DNA from: Calditrichota bacterium
Lineage (GTDB): Bacteria; Electryoneota; B3-LCP
NCBI GenBank assembly: GCA_020051775.1
Contig: JAGVQJ010000058.1
Span: forward strand, 1 to 32,221
Direction: 5' to 3'
Length of the DNA stretch: 32,221 nt
This document shows positions 22,991-31,361 of the stretch, piece after piece. The stretch's first letter is position 1. Every line of letters starts with the position of its first letter. The notes under the pieces were generated by a model, which had not been told where the DNA came from, did no database searches, and saw nothing but the letters and a program-made list of their open reading frames with translations. Position numbers and translations under genes: made by a program.

Positions 22991-23925
22991 TGTCCGTATA
23001 CTTGGTTACAGGAGGAGCCGGATTCATCGGTTCGAACCTCGTCGAAGCCTTGCTGGAGCGGGGTCATCAAGTGCGAGTTGTGGATAATTTCTCCACGGGT
23101 CGTCGTGAAAACCTGAATTCTTTCCGCAACGACATCGAACTCTTCGAGATGGACATCACTGACGCTCAGGCGCTGCACCGGGCTTTCACCGGAGTTGAAT
23201 TTGTCTTGCATCAAGCCGCGCTGCCGTCCGTACCCCGCTCCATTGAAGATCCTATGGGGACCTTTCGTGCCAGCGTAGAAGGGACAGTGAACGTTTTGGA
23301 AGCTTCGCGTCGGGTCGGAGTGAGAAAACTGGTGTTCGCCAGCTCTTCGTCCATTTACGGCGCCAATCCGGAATTGCCGAAGCGCGAGACGATGTTGCCG
23401 GCTCCGATGTCGCCCTACGCGGCCGCAAAATTATCCGCCGAAACGTTCTGTCGAGTATACCACCGAGTTTATGGACTGCCCACAACCTGCCTGCGATATT
23501 TCAATGTCTTCGGTCCTCGACAAGATCCCAAATCCCAGTACGCTGCGGTTATCCCGAAGTTCATTACAGCCGGTTTGAAACGACAAAGCGTTGTTGTCTA
23601 CGGCGATGGTGAACAATCTCGTGATTTTACCTTCATTGACAATGTCGTGCAAGCCAATATTCTGGCAGCGGAAAATCCAGCAGGAGCCGGAGAGGTGTTT
23701 AATGCGGCTTGCGGCGATCGTATAACCCTCAATCAGATGTTGGCCCTGATCGAGGAAAAATTGCAGCACCCCATTCAGAGGGAGTATGTCACCGGCCGAC
23801 CCGGCGATGTTCCGCATTCCCAAGCAGACATCACCTTGTTGTGCCAGACTCTGGGCTATAAGCCGGAAATCTCTTTCCGGGACGGGATGACCAAAACAAT
23901 CGAATATTTCGAGAAGGTTTCATAA
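22990..23925 (+). CDS. NAD-dependent UDP-sugar 4-epimerase family protein
   Basis: A 311-residue extended short-chain dehydrogenase of the UDP-glucose/UDP-N-acetylglucosamine 4-epimerase group. The NAD motif is GGAGFIGS (residues 8-15), the catalytic Ser lies in FASSSSIYG and Tyr143/Lys147 in SPYAAAK; FNVFGPRQDP and GDGEQSRDFTFIDNV are the substrate-binding blocks. The wording near PRQDPKSQYAAVIPKFI resembles WbpP/TviC-type UDP-GlcNAc 4-epimerases, but substrate cannot be assigned safely. It supplies a nucleotide sugar for the glycosyltransferases of this locus. Confidence 0.9.
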   Translation: MSVYLVTGGAGFIGSNLVEALLERGHQVRVVDNFSTGRRENLNSFRNDIELFEMDITDAQALHRAFTGVEFVLHQAALPSVPRSIEDPMGTFRASVEGTVNVLEASRRVGVRKLVFASSSSIYGANPELPKRETMLPAPMSPYAAAKLSAETFCRVYHRVYGLPTTCLRYFNVFGPRQDPKSQYAAVIPKFITAGLKRQSVVVYGDGEQSRDFTFIDNVVQANILAAENPAGAGEVFNAACGDRITLNQMLALIEEKLQHPIQREYVTGRPGDVPHSQADITLLCQTLGYKPEISFRDGMTKTIEYFEKVS

Positions 23926-23958
23926 ACCGCGAGGAAAAGAGTTTCAGGCGGATTCAAT

Positions 23959-25383
23959 ATGGATAAAAATTACGTCGCTGCGCGCTCTACTTCTCTGCGT
24001 CACTTTCTGATGGTGGTTTTCAAGCGGATTTGGCTGGTCGCGGGGATTTCGGTTTTGGCGTTGTTGGCCGGTGCGTTTCAGATCATGCGTCTGCCGGATA
24101 AATATGAAGCCTCGGCCAAACTGCTGTTGGAACGCGACCCGGAGCTGGAAAAAATGATGCTTCTGCGCATCAGCGGCGGGGGCCGTGATGACGAATCCAG
24201 TTATAGTTTCACGCAGGAATCGGAAATTATGACTTCGCGGCCGGTGTTGGAAAGGGTCATTCTGGGTCTGGGGCTATTCGGTTTCGATGACACCACTAAA
24301 TTTTTAAACTCACAGGATCGCGAAGCCGCCATGCAGAACGCTCTTTTTCAAATGTCAAAAGACCTGTCTATTATTCCTTCCACCGATCCCAATATTGTCA
24401 AAGTCAAATTCAAATCCACCGACCCCGCCCGCAGCGCCGGGGTTGTGAATGATCTGGTCAATAAATACATCGAATACCGTTTTGAAGTGTTTTCGGACGA
24501 CCAGAATCTGGCATTCCTGGACAAACAAATCGAAGAAACCGGATCCCTGCTGACCGACTTACAAAATCAACGAGCCCTTTTCCAGAGCGAGGGCACTTTA
24601 TACACCCCGGCTCGAGAAGGCGATATTCTCTTCACCAAGCTCAAAGATTACGAGAGTCGCGCTGATGCTTTAAAACTGGAAAGAATCAGCAAGGAAGCCA
24701 AACTCAAATCCTTGCAGGATATGGTCAATAACGGCACCTTTGATGGCCTGGCCGCCATTGACCTGGGAGCCAATAATTCTCAAATGGTCAATGTGTTGAC
24801 GTTGAAAAGCCAGCTCTGGACTTTAGAATACGAACGCGACCGCCTGCGCCAGAAATATACCGACACTTACGTGGAAGTGCAGGAAAAGACTACAGAGATC
24901 GAAGCCTTGCGCAAGCGCATTAACGAAGAAGTCGGCCAGATCATAAAGGGTTTGCAATCCCACATCAGCGCTTTGAATAGCGAGGAATCTACCCTGCGAG
25001 CCAATGTGGCTTCCATCCAGTATCAAATTCGGGGTTTGTCGGGTAAGGATTTGGAAATGTCGAAATTGTCCCGCAGCATCCTCGAAACGGAAGAGATCTA
25101 TTCGGCCTTGCAAAAACAGCGTGACGAGACGAGACTTTCCCGCACCAAAAAAGAGATGGTGGTGCGGGTAAAAGTAATCAGCGCCGCCGTGCCGCCCTTG
25201 GAACCCATCTCGGAACATAAATTCATCAAATTGGCGTTGGTGCTGTGCCTGGGGATCTTTGCCGGTATATCCATGGCCTTTTTCTTCGATTTCTTCGACC
25301 ACTCTTTTCAGAGTGCCGAAGACGTACAACGCTACCTGAATCTTGATGTACTGGCCTCAATTCGGAGCTTTGAAAAACCGTGA
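23959..25383 (+). CDS. GumC/Wzz-type chain-length determinant protein
   Basis: A 474-residue polysaccharide co-polymerase. The N-terminal TM (about 24-41) is followed by the Wzz domain (YEASAKLLLERDPELEKM, FTQESEIMTSRPVLERVI, VKVKFKSTDPARSAGVVNDLV) and a long periplasmic coiled-coil region (about 190-400, EYERDRLRQKYTDTYVEVQEKT). A second TM (about 424-443) and a short cytosolic tail DHSFQSAEDVQRYLNLDVLASI follow, as in the GumC/EpsF group. No kinase domain is fused. The next gene (a CpsD-like ATPase) overlaps it by GTGA and would be its cytosolic partner. It controls polymer length and contacts the Wza-type lipoprotein. Confidence 0.93.
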   Translation: MDKNYVAARSTSLRHFLMVVFKRIWLVAGISVLALLAGAFQIMRLPDKYEASAKLLLERDPELEKMMLLRISGGGRDDESSYSFTQESEIMTSRPVLERVILGLGLFGFDDTTKFLNSQDREAAMQNALFQMSKDLSIIPSTDPNIVKVKFKSTDPARSAGVVNDLVNKYIEYRFEVFSDDQNLAFLDKQIEETGSLLTDLQNQRALFQSEGTLYTPAREGDILFTKLKDYESRADALKLERISKEAKLKSLQDMVNNGTFDGLAAIDLGANNSQMVNVLTLKSQLWTLEYERDRLRQKYTDTYVEVQEKTTEIEALRKRINEEVGQIIKGLQSHISALNSEESTLRANVASIQYQIRGLSGKDLEMSKLSRSILETEEIYSALQKQRDETRLSRTKKEMVVRVKVISAAVPPLEPISEHKFIKLALVLCLGIFAGISMAFFFDFFDHSFQSAEDVQRYLNLDVLASIRSFEKP

Positions 25384-26162
25384 CGATCTACAAGGACATG
25401 ATCAAGTGGGCTGAGAAGCGGGGCGAGGTGTTGGAAAGCCCGCTGGAAGCTGATGAGACTCCCGATGAGGCGCATCACCCACTACCCGGGGATCTGCCCC
25501 GACCTCTAGCCAATGACTTGCAAATGTTGCAGGAAAACATCGAAGCACTTCGTGGCCAGGATGAGTTTCGGACTGTCCTGGTTGCTTCAGCCGTGCGAGG
25601 CGAAGGGGCTTCCACTATTGCCGCCAATTGGTGCCGACTGCTGGCTCGAGATCGCCTCTCCGGAATGCCTATCAGCACCACTGACACTATCGGCGGCGGT
25701 ATCCTTCTGATTGACGCCAACCTGCGCCGGCCAGTACAACATAGTCTTTTTGATCTGGATCGAAAACGCGGCTTGACGGAGCTTTTACAAGGCGAGCTGG
25801 ACCTTCAGCAGGTGATTAAAGGAGTTTCGCGGCGTAATCTCTGGGTAATAACATCCGGTAAGCCCGCCGCCAATCCTGCCGACCTTTTGGGATCCATGCT
25901 GATGAGAGGCATTTTGGAAGAGTGCCGCCGTCGTTTCGAGTTTATCGTGGTGGATGCCGCACCGGTTTCTTTATACGCTGAAACCTTAGCCTTAGCCAAG
26001 CAGGTGGATGCCACCTTATTGGTAGTGCGCACCGGCCAAACCCGCTGGGAGGTGGCGGCTTCAGCTAAAAACCAGTTGCAAAAAGTAAATTCACGCATTT
26101 TAGGCGTAGTGTTAAATCAACGCAAATTCATCATTCCCGGCTGGATATATAAAAGAATTTGA
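25380..26162 (+). CDS. CpsD/CapB-family tyrosine-kinase-like ATPase with altered Walker A
   Basis: A 260-residue cytosolic protein of the bacterial tyrosine kinase (CpsD/Wzc-C) fold. It starts with GTG overlapping the GumC stop. The P-loop reads VRGEGAST: the essential Lys is Ala77 (codon GCT at 25608-25610). Walker A' is LLIDANLRRP (Asp112) and Walker B FIVVDAAPV (Asp192), both close to normal. Family members with active kinase end in a Tyr cluster; this one ends PGWIYKRI with a single Tyr. So ATP hydrolysis and autophosphorylation are doubtful, while the fold and its contact with the GumC tail appear kept. It is probably a pseudokinase that serves as an assembly partner, or binds nucleotide differently. 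Confidence 0.85.
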   Translation: MTIYKDMIKWAEKRGEVLESPLEADETPDEAHHPLPGDLPRPLANDLQMLQENIEALRGQDEFRTVLVASAVRGEGASTIAANWCRLLARDRLSGMPISTTDTIGGGILLIDANLRRPVQHSLFDLDRKRGLTELLQGELDLQQVIKGVSRRNLWVITSGKPAANPADLLGSMLMRGILEECRRRFEFIVVDAAPVSLYAETLALAKQVDATLLVVRTGQTRWEVAASAKNQLQKVNSRILGVVLNQRKFIIPGWIYKRI

Positions 26163-26207
26163 GGTTCATGACCGAATGGTCAGAGTGGTCAGGCGAGAGG
26201 CAGAAAT

Positions 26208-27713
26208 TTGATCAAGGACGACATCCGTAAAGGCTTTGCCAGCACTGTATATAACTATTTGGGCTTGTTCTTTGAAAAACTAATGACGGTCTTTGTGACC
26301 GTTTATGTCATTCGGCAATTGCCGATTGTGGATTATGGTGTTTTTAATCTATTTCAAGACACCATCGTTCTGGTCGAGGTGATTTTCGCGTTCGGCATCC
26401 CTTCGCTGATTGAGCGGTTTCTGCCGGAATTATATGAGCGAGGGTTGTTTGAGGAGCTGCGGCGCTGGGTTCGGCGAGCCTTGGTGGCTCGTTTTCTACT
26501 GGGAGTCTTGGGCGCCTTGATTTGCCTGTTCGGCCGTGAATATCTGGGGACCCTTCTTCACGCTGAGAAATTCTCAGCCTTGTACCCTGTCTTCGCCCTG
26601 GGATTGGTGTTCACCATTCTGAATACTACTTCCCAGATGGTGCTGGATACTTTCCTACAGCAGAAGCGGCGCAATGCTATTCGCGTCATCGTTTCCATGG
26701 TGCGAGCGGGATTGTATTTTTGTGCCATCTATTTCGGATTTGGTTTATTGGGGGTACTGTGGAGTTTCTCCATTTCCGCCATCGTGGGATCGGCGCTCTT
26801 TATATGGACGATCCATCATCAGAAGTTCCCTGCCAACATCACTCCGCGTACGGAAGGCTTGGGAAGTCTTCCGGGGCGAATGAAACGCTATGGCGGAATC
26901 AGTTATGCTAATGAAATGGGGAGTCTGATCTTGAGTCGTCGCGTGGACAACTACATGATCAGCACCTTTATTAATCCGGTGGCCGTAGGATTTTATTCTT
27001 TTGCCGCACGTATCGTGGATATGTTCATCGCTTTAACGCCCTTGAAGGTCGGAACGATGATCATTTCCACGATCCTATTTCGGCAATTCACTGAGAATCC
27101 AACCCAGGAGTTTTTGCAGCGCCGCTTCAATTTATTGACTAAACTATGCTATTACCTGACCTTGCCGTTACTGCTCATCTTAGTTGGTCTCAGTCGCCAG
27201 GTCACGATGATTATTGATCCCAAATATGTCACAGCCAGCGGCATCTTGGCGCTCATCGCCGTTTTTGAGATTTTCAATTCCTTTTCCTGGCCCATCGCTT
27301 GGATGGCGCAATCCGCCGAGAAACCCGAAGTGCAGCTTTATTCAAAAATCGGCGCAATATACAATATCATCAGCGCGCTGATTCTTATTCCGCTCTATGG
27401 GCCGTTAGGCGCTGCCTGGGCGACCGGCACTTCATCGTTAATGAAGAACATTTTAATGTATCTGTTTTTACGACGCCATCTACCGCTAACTTTCCCCTGG
27501 GTTTCCTTGGGGAAGTTGAGTTTAGCCGGTTTAGTTTCCTGGGGTATCCTAATTGCCCTGGAACCATTCGTGGACGGACTATTCCCCTTATTGTTAGCCG
27601 CTGCTGCCGGAGTTCTGGGTTTCGTATTGAGTTCCTGGCTGCTGCAACCCTTTAACCAGGCGGAACGCTCTTCGTTGGAAAAAGCGTTTGGCCGTCGCTT
27701 GCGGTTTGTATAA
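26208..27713 (+). CDS. Wzx-type polysaccharide flippase (MATE/MOP superfamily)
   Basis: A 501-residue polytopic inner-membrane protein with 12-14 hydrophobic helices, the length and pattern of O-antigen/exopolysaccharide flippases. Typical stretches are the N-terminal FASTVYNYLGLFFEKLMTVF, the FGIPSLIERFLPE loop and the C-terminal polysaccharide-biosynthesis region GAIYNIISALILIPLYGPLGAAWATG. It would flip the undecaprenyl-linked repeat unit to the periplasm. TTG start at 26208 with GAGAGG seven bases upstream. The stop is directly followed by the next ATG, with no gap. Confidence 0.88.
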   Translation: MIKDDIRKGFASTVYNYLGLFFEKLMTVFVTVYVIRQLPIVDYGVFNLFQDTIVLVEVIFAFGIPSLIERFLPELYERGLFEELRRWVRRALVARFLLGVLGALICLFGREYLGTLLHAEKFSALYPVFALGLVFTILNTTSQMVLDTFLQQKRRNAIRVIVSMVRAGLYFCAIYFGFGLLGVLWSFSISAIVGSALFIWTIHHQKFPANITPRTEGLGSLPGRMKRYGGISYANEMGSLILSRRVDNYMISTFINPVAVGFYSFAARIVDMFIALTPLKVGTMIISTILFRQFTENPTQEFLQRRFNLLTKLCYYLTLPLLLILVGLSRQVTMIIDPKYVTASGILALIAVFEIFNSFSWPIAWMAQSAEKPEVQLYSKIGAIYNIISALILIPLYGPLGAAWATGTSSLMKNILMYLFLRRHLPLTFPWVSLGKLSLAGLVSWGILIALEPFVDGLFPLLLAAAAGVLGFVLSSWLLQPFNQAERSSLEKAFGRRLRFV

Positions 27714-29057
27714 ATGAATCTGATGGACCCCATTCAGGCTGTGCAAAAAGCCATTCGACCGGATGATAAAGGAACCGGTAAATACGCTCAAATTCGTCCC
27801 TTTCCATACCCCTTTAAGGCAGCACTGGCGATTTGCAATGATTTGGATGGGCTAACTACCTTCGAGCGGATGAAGGCCGTGCATGACGTCATGAACGGAC
27901 ATGCCACGACCCCTTGCGGTCCCGGCTTGGGTTTGGAGATCGGTGATTCCATGCATTTTTTCTCCGTTCACCCTCAAGCCGATGATACCTTAGCCTATTT
28001 TGATGGGTTGACTAATCAACCGGGGCCTGCCGCCTCGGCGCTACGAGAGGGGATTCAGGCGGGTCTGCTGGATACGCTGCATACCTGGGGGAATTATTCT
28101 CAAAAAGGAGGATTTTTCCGCGAGCAAGCCGAGTGGGCGGTGGCAGAAATGGAAAAATATGGCCTGCACCTGCCGCTCTGGACCAATCACGGCGACCGCC
28201 ACAATTTCCAGAATTTGGGGCGTGCTGACTCCTTGGGCGACGTGCGGGAAACCTCCTCGGCACGAGGCGATAAAAGCCGAGTACTGGAATATCACGCGGA
28301 TTTGGTTCACCAGATCGGCATTCGCTATTTATGGTTGAAGGAACTTACCGGCATTCCCGGCCAGGAAAGATTTCTTAATTGGCAGGATTGGCTGGAAGAC
28401 GGATCGGAATTAGGGCGCTACTTTGCAAAAGGATTGGCCTCGCATGATCCCGTTGGTGGAACTGGTCGGCCACTGCAGTTGACCAATCATCTCCTGCGCC
28501 TGCGACCCTTGCGGGATGGCAACAGCTTTTACGAGATGCTGCGCTATGGATTCTTCATCAAAGATGGCGCCGATAACCTACCTGAGCTGCTGTCGTTACG
28601 CTTCCTGCGCCGGTTGGTTGAATCGGGAGGCGCTTGCCTGCTCTATATTCATCTGGGTAAGGGCCAACCCTCGCCGGAAGTACCATTCAGCAAGGAAAGC
28701 TATAACGCCCTGGCGCGATTGGCGGAATGGGCCCGCGCGGGGGATATTTGGGTAACGACTCCCTCTCGTTTGTGTCGCTACGTTGAGTTGCGTCAGCGTC
28801 TGAAACTGAATGCCTATTTAAGCGAAGGCGAGATGTGGTTGGCTGGTGACTTCGAACCCGCCGGCAGATTATCGGAACCAGAAATATCCGGGTTATCATT
28901 CTATCTACCGGAAGTGACTGCCGCTCAAAAACCCCCGGATGATACTCGGTTGGATTTGACTGCAGCGGGAAACGTCCTGGTGCAGAATCCACCCGATCAC
29001 ACTGGCAAAGTTTCCTATTCTGCGCCGTTGGAGCCGCTGGTCTATCCATGGGAATAA
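27714..29057 (+). CDS. Polysaccharide deacetylase-like protein
   Basis: A 447-residue soluble protein with no signal peptide, placed between a flippase and a glycosyltransferase. Recognition is tentative. The early KAALAICNDLDGLTTFE (Asn42-Asp43-Leu44-Asp45) resembles the first NodB motif (FDDG), and GLLDTLHTWGNYSQ (His123) resembles the second metal motif (H-S/T-x-x-H) but with Asn instead of the last His. Further conserved-looking His-rich patches are LWTNHGDRHNFQNL and LLYIHLGKGQPSP. A C-terminal beta-rich region (from about 365) has no catalytic motif. It could be a sugar deacetylase or a glycoside hydrolase-related barrel that modifies the repeat unit. The end overlaps the next gene by ten bases. 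Confidence 0.5.
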   Translation: MNLMDPIQAVQKAIRPDDKGTGKYAQIRPFPYPFKAALAICNDLDGLTTFERMKAVHDVMNGHATTPCGPGLGLEIGDSMHFFSVHPQADDTLAYFDGLTNQPGPAASALREGIQAGLLDTLHTWGNYSQKGGFFREQAEWAVAEMEKYGLHLPLWTNHGDRHNFQNLGRADSLGDVRETSSARGDKSRVLEYHADLVHQIGIRYLWLKELTGIPGQERFLNWQDWLEDGSELGRYFAKGLASHDPVGGTGRPLQLTNHLLRLRPLRDGNSFYEMLRYGFFIKDGADNLPELLSLRFLRRLVESGGACLLYIHLGKGQPSPEVPFSKESYNALARLAEWARAGDIWVTTPSRLCRYVELRQRLKLNAYLSEGEMWLAGDFEPAGRLSEPEISGLSFYLPEVTAAQKPPDDTRLDLTAAGNVLVQNPPDHTGKVSYSAPLEPLVYPWE

Positions 29058-30187
29058 ATTCCATGCCGACGATCGCCTTCATTATGCAGGCATTCTACGG
29101 CGACCGGATCGGCGGTGCAGAACGGCAAGTGCAATTGTTGGGGGAGGGCCTTCGGGATCAAGGTTGGCGAACCGTATATATCTGCGAACGACCGGTCGGG
29201 AAACCTCGCAGCGAAGTCGTTCTGGGGATGGAGGTCATTGCGCTGCCGTTACGTCAAAAGCGTAATGTCACCTTGAATTACAAGGCTCTGAAAGAGGCCA
29301 TGCGGGAAAGCCGGGCGGACCTTTTTTACCAGAGGATCCGTCATCCGTACACCGGCATGGGAGTCTGGGCAGCGAGAAAGCTGAAAAAGCCCTTTGTTTG
29401 GGCTGCGGCCTCCACCGCCGATTTGGATCGCCGAGTGGATTATCGTAATCCCAACATCAGGCTGATATCACGAGAGCGTTTGGCACATCCCGTCAATCGG
29501 CGCATTGAGAGTTGGGGTATCCATAAGGCCGACGCCGTCATTCTGCAGACCATGGAACAGTTGCGGCTGTTGGAAACGAATTATCATCGCAGCGGCACGG
29601 TAATCCCAAATCACATTGTGAGTTGCACTACTGCTGAGGCAGTACCGCGACGCCAGCCTCCGGAAGTTTTATGGCTTTCCAATATCAAATCTTTCAAACG
29701 CCCGGAATTGTTCATTGCCTTAGCCCGACGTTGCCAGGATATGCCGGTGCGTTTCACGATGGTGGGCGGCTGTATGAATCCTGCGGCGTTGACTCCGATT
29801 CGTAGCGCTCAAGAGAGTGTGCCGAATTTCGCGTATATAGGACCGTTGTCGCCTGCAGAAGCGGAAGAACGCATCGCTGGTGCAACCGTACTGGTCAACA
29901 CCAGCCTTTTTGAAGGCTTTCCCAATGCTTTTCAGCAAGCATGGTGTTATGGCGTCCCAACCTTGACGATGAATGCAGATCCGGATGGGATCATCAATCG
30001 TGAGAAATTGGGCAGCGCCTGCGCCTCCCTTGAAGACCTGGAAGTTGAATTGCGAAAGCTCTTGGGAAGCGCCGAAATTCGGGATAAAATTGCTATACAC
30101 GCGCGTAGTTTCGCGCATAGTAATTATGAATTATCAGGGCTTCTGCCCGCTTATCTCAAACTATTCAATGAATTGCTACAATTATGA
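29048..30187 (+). CDS. GT4-family glycosyltransferase
   Basis: A 379-residue GT-B fold glycosyltransferase. The N-terminal domain opens with PTIAFIMQAFYGDRIGGAERQ, the GGAE(R/Q) acceptor loop of GT4; ATG 29063 (Met6) is an equally good start. The C-terminal nucleotide-sugar domain shows VLWLSNIKSFKRPELFI, AYIGPLSPAEAEERI and FEGFPNAFQQAWCYGVPTL. The usual EX7E motif reads E-GFPNAFQ-Q, the second Glu replaced by Gln, as in some GT4 subfamilies. It likely adds one sugar of the repeat unit on the cytosolic face. Donor and linkage are not predictable. Its stop overlaps the next start as ATGA. Confidence 0.88.
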   Translation: MGINSMPTIAFIMQAFYGDRIGGAERQVQLLGEGLRDQGWRTVYICERPVGKPRSEVVLGMEVIALPLRQKRNVTLNYKALKEAMRESRADLFYQRIRHPYTGMGVWAARKLKKPFVWAAASTADLDRRVDYRNPNIRLISRERLAHPVNRRIESWGIHKADAVILQTMEQLRLLETNYHRSGTVIPNHIVSCTTAEAVPRRQPPEVLWLSNIKSFKRPELFIALARRCQDMPVRFTMVGGCMNPAALTPIRSAQESVPNFAYIGPLSPAEAEERIAGATVLVNTSLFEGFPNAFQQAWCYGVPTLTMNADPDGIINREKLGSACASLEDLEVELRKLLGSAEIRDKIAIHARSFAHSNYELSGLLPAYLKLFNELLQL

Positions 30188-31341
30188 ACGTATTATGGGT
30201 TAATTCAAGTCCAGGACAAAAAGTTAGCAACACCCACCTTTACGGCGTTCCCCGCGCGTTGGAAAAATTAGGTGTGCGCAGCTTTGTTCTGGTCGGAGGT
30301 CGAAGAGCTCCCAACATCCCTGAATTCTTTGTGCTGTTACCGATGCCTTTGAAGCGGTTGGGTATTTATCGTCTGCTGGTGACGATGGCTCTGCCGTGGT
30401 TGTGCTGGAAATATCGTCCCGACGTCGTGATCAGTGATTGGCAATCTGCGGGCATGACCTGGTTGCTGGTGTTGATGCGAAGGTTGGGCCTGTTCAATTT
30501 CCGTTTGGTTCATGATGTTCGCACCGTATCGGTTAAAAAGGATAACGATAGAGGCGAGAGAATCTGGATCAAATCGTTGCAATACGCGCATCGTCATTTC
30601 GACGGATTGACGACGATTACAGAACCCTTGAAGGACTTAATCAGTCGTCAATTTGATATTCCGGCAAGCCAGATCGCGGTATGGCAATCTGGCGTGGATT
30701 TGAATCATTTCCGACCGCAGAATGCCTCCTCTTTGCGCCGCGAATTGGATTTAGAAGACAAATTCGTCGTCTTTTATCATGGCGCGGTTGAGAGCAATAG
30801 GGGTATCCTGGAGCTGGCTGAATCAACGCATTATCTTGAGGATCTGCCTGACCTGAGATTATTAGTCGTTGGTTATGGCAGCGAGTGGAATAAATTGGTG
30901 GATTTAATCCGTGAATCGAAGTTGGATAAGGTCATTCTCAAGCCTAGCGTGCCCTATCATCAAATCCCGCAATGGATCGCTTGTGGCGACCTGTGTGTCG
31001 TGCCCTTGCCCAATCACCCTTGGTGGGTAGTTTCCAGCCCGCTAAAATTGATGGAATACCTGGCTATGGGGAAGCCGGTGATGCTGACGGAGATATTAGC
31101 CCATCGAGCCGTTATCACCCGCGACGAGGATGCGTTTTGGGTTCCTGAATGCGATCCTCAACAATTTGCTGAGGGAATTAGACGAGCCTATCAGCAACGT
31201 ACTCGATTGCAGGAGTGGGGAATGAAGGGGCAGCGCCTGGCCGCTGAAAACCTGACCTGGGAGCGACAAGCTTCGCTTTTAAAAGATTACCTAATGCAGG
31301 TATCATCCAAAAAAATCAACCTGCGAAGCTCGGCAATATAA
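30184..31341 (+). CDS. GT4-family glycosyltransferase, tandem paralogue A
   Basis: A 385-residue GT-B glycosyltransferase. The N-terminal domain carries LWVNSSPGQKVSNTHLYGVP; the C-terminal nucleotide-sugar domain carries FYHGAVESNRGILELAES, LLVVGYGSEW, LPNHPWWVVSSPLKLMEYLAMGKPV, the last with the SPLKxxEY donor-binding region. It is translationally coupled to the upstream gene by ATGA. The downstream partial gene matches it throughout, with identical blocks such as LVHDVRTV, LTTITEPL and VPLPNHPWW, so the pair arose by tandem duplication. The two probably add similar sugars or carry out successive steps; specificity is unknown. Confidence 0.87.
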   Translation: MNVLWVNSSPGQKVSNTHLYGVPRALEKLGVRSFVLVGGRRAPNIPEFFVLLPMPLKRLGIYRLLVTMALPWLCWKYRPDVVISDWQSAGMTWLLVLMRRLGLFNFRLVHDVRTVSVKKDNDRGERIWIKSLQYAHRHFDGLTTITEPLKDLISRQFDIPASQIAVWQSGVDLNHFRPQNASSLRRELDLEDKFVVFYHGAVESNRGILELAESTHYLEDLPDLRLLVVGYGSEWNKLVDLIRESKLDKVILKPSVPYHQIPQWIACGDLCVVPLPNHPWWVVSSPLKLMEYLAMGKPVMLTEILAHRAVITRDEDAFWVPECDPQQFAEGIRRAYQQRTRLQEWGMKGQRLAAENLTWERQASLLKDYLMQVSSKKINLRSSAI

Positions 31342-31361
31342 TTTAAAGGCCCAACTCGGTC

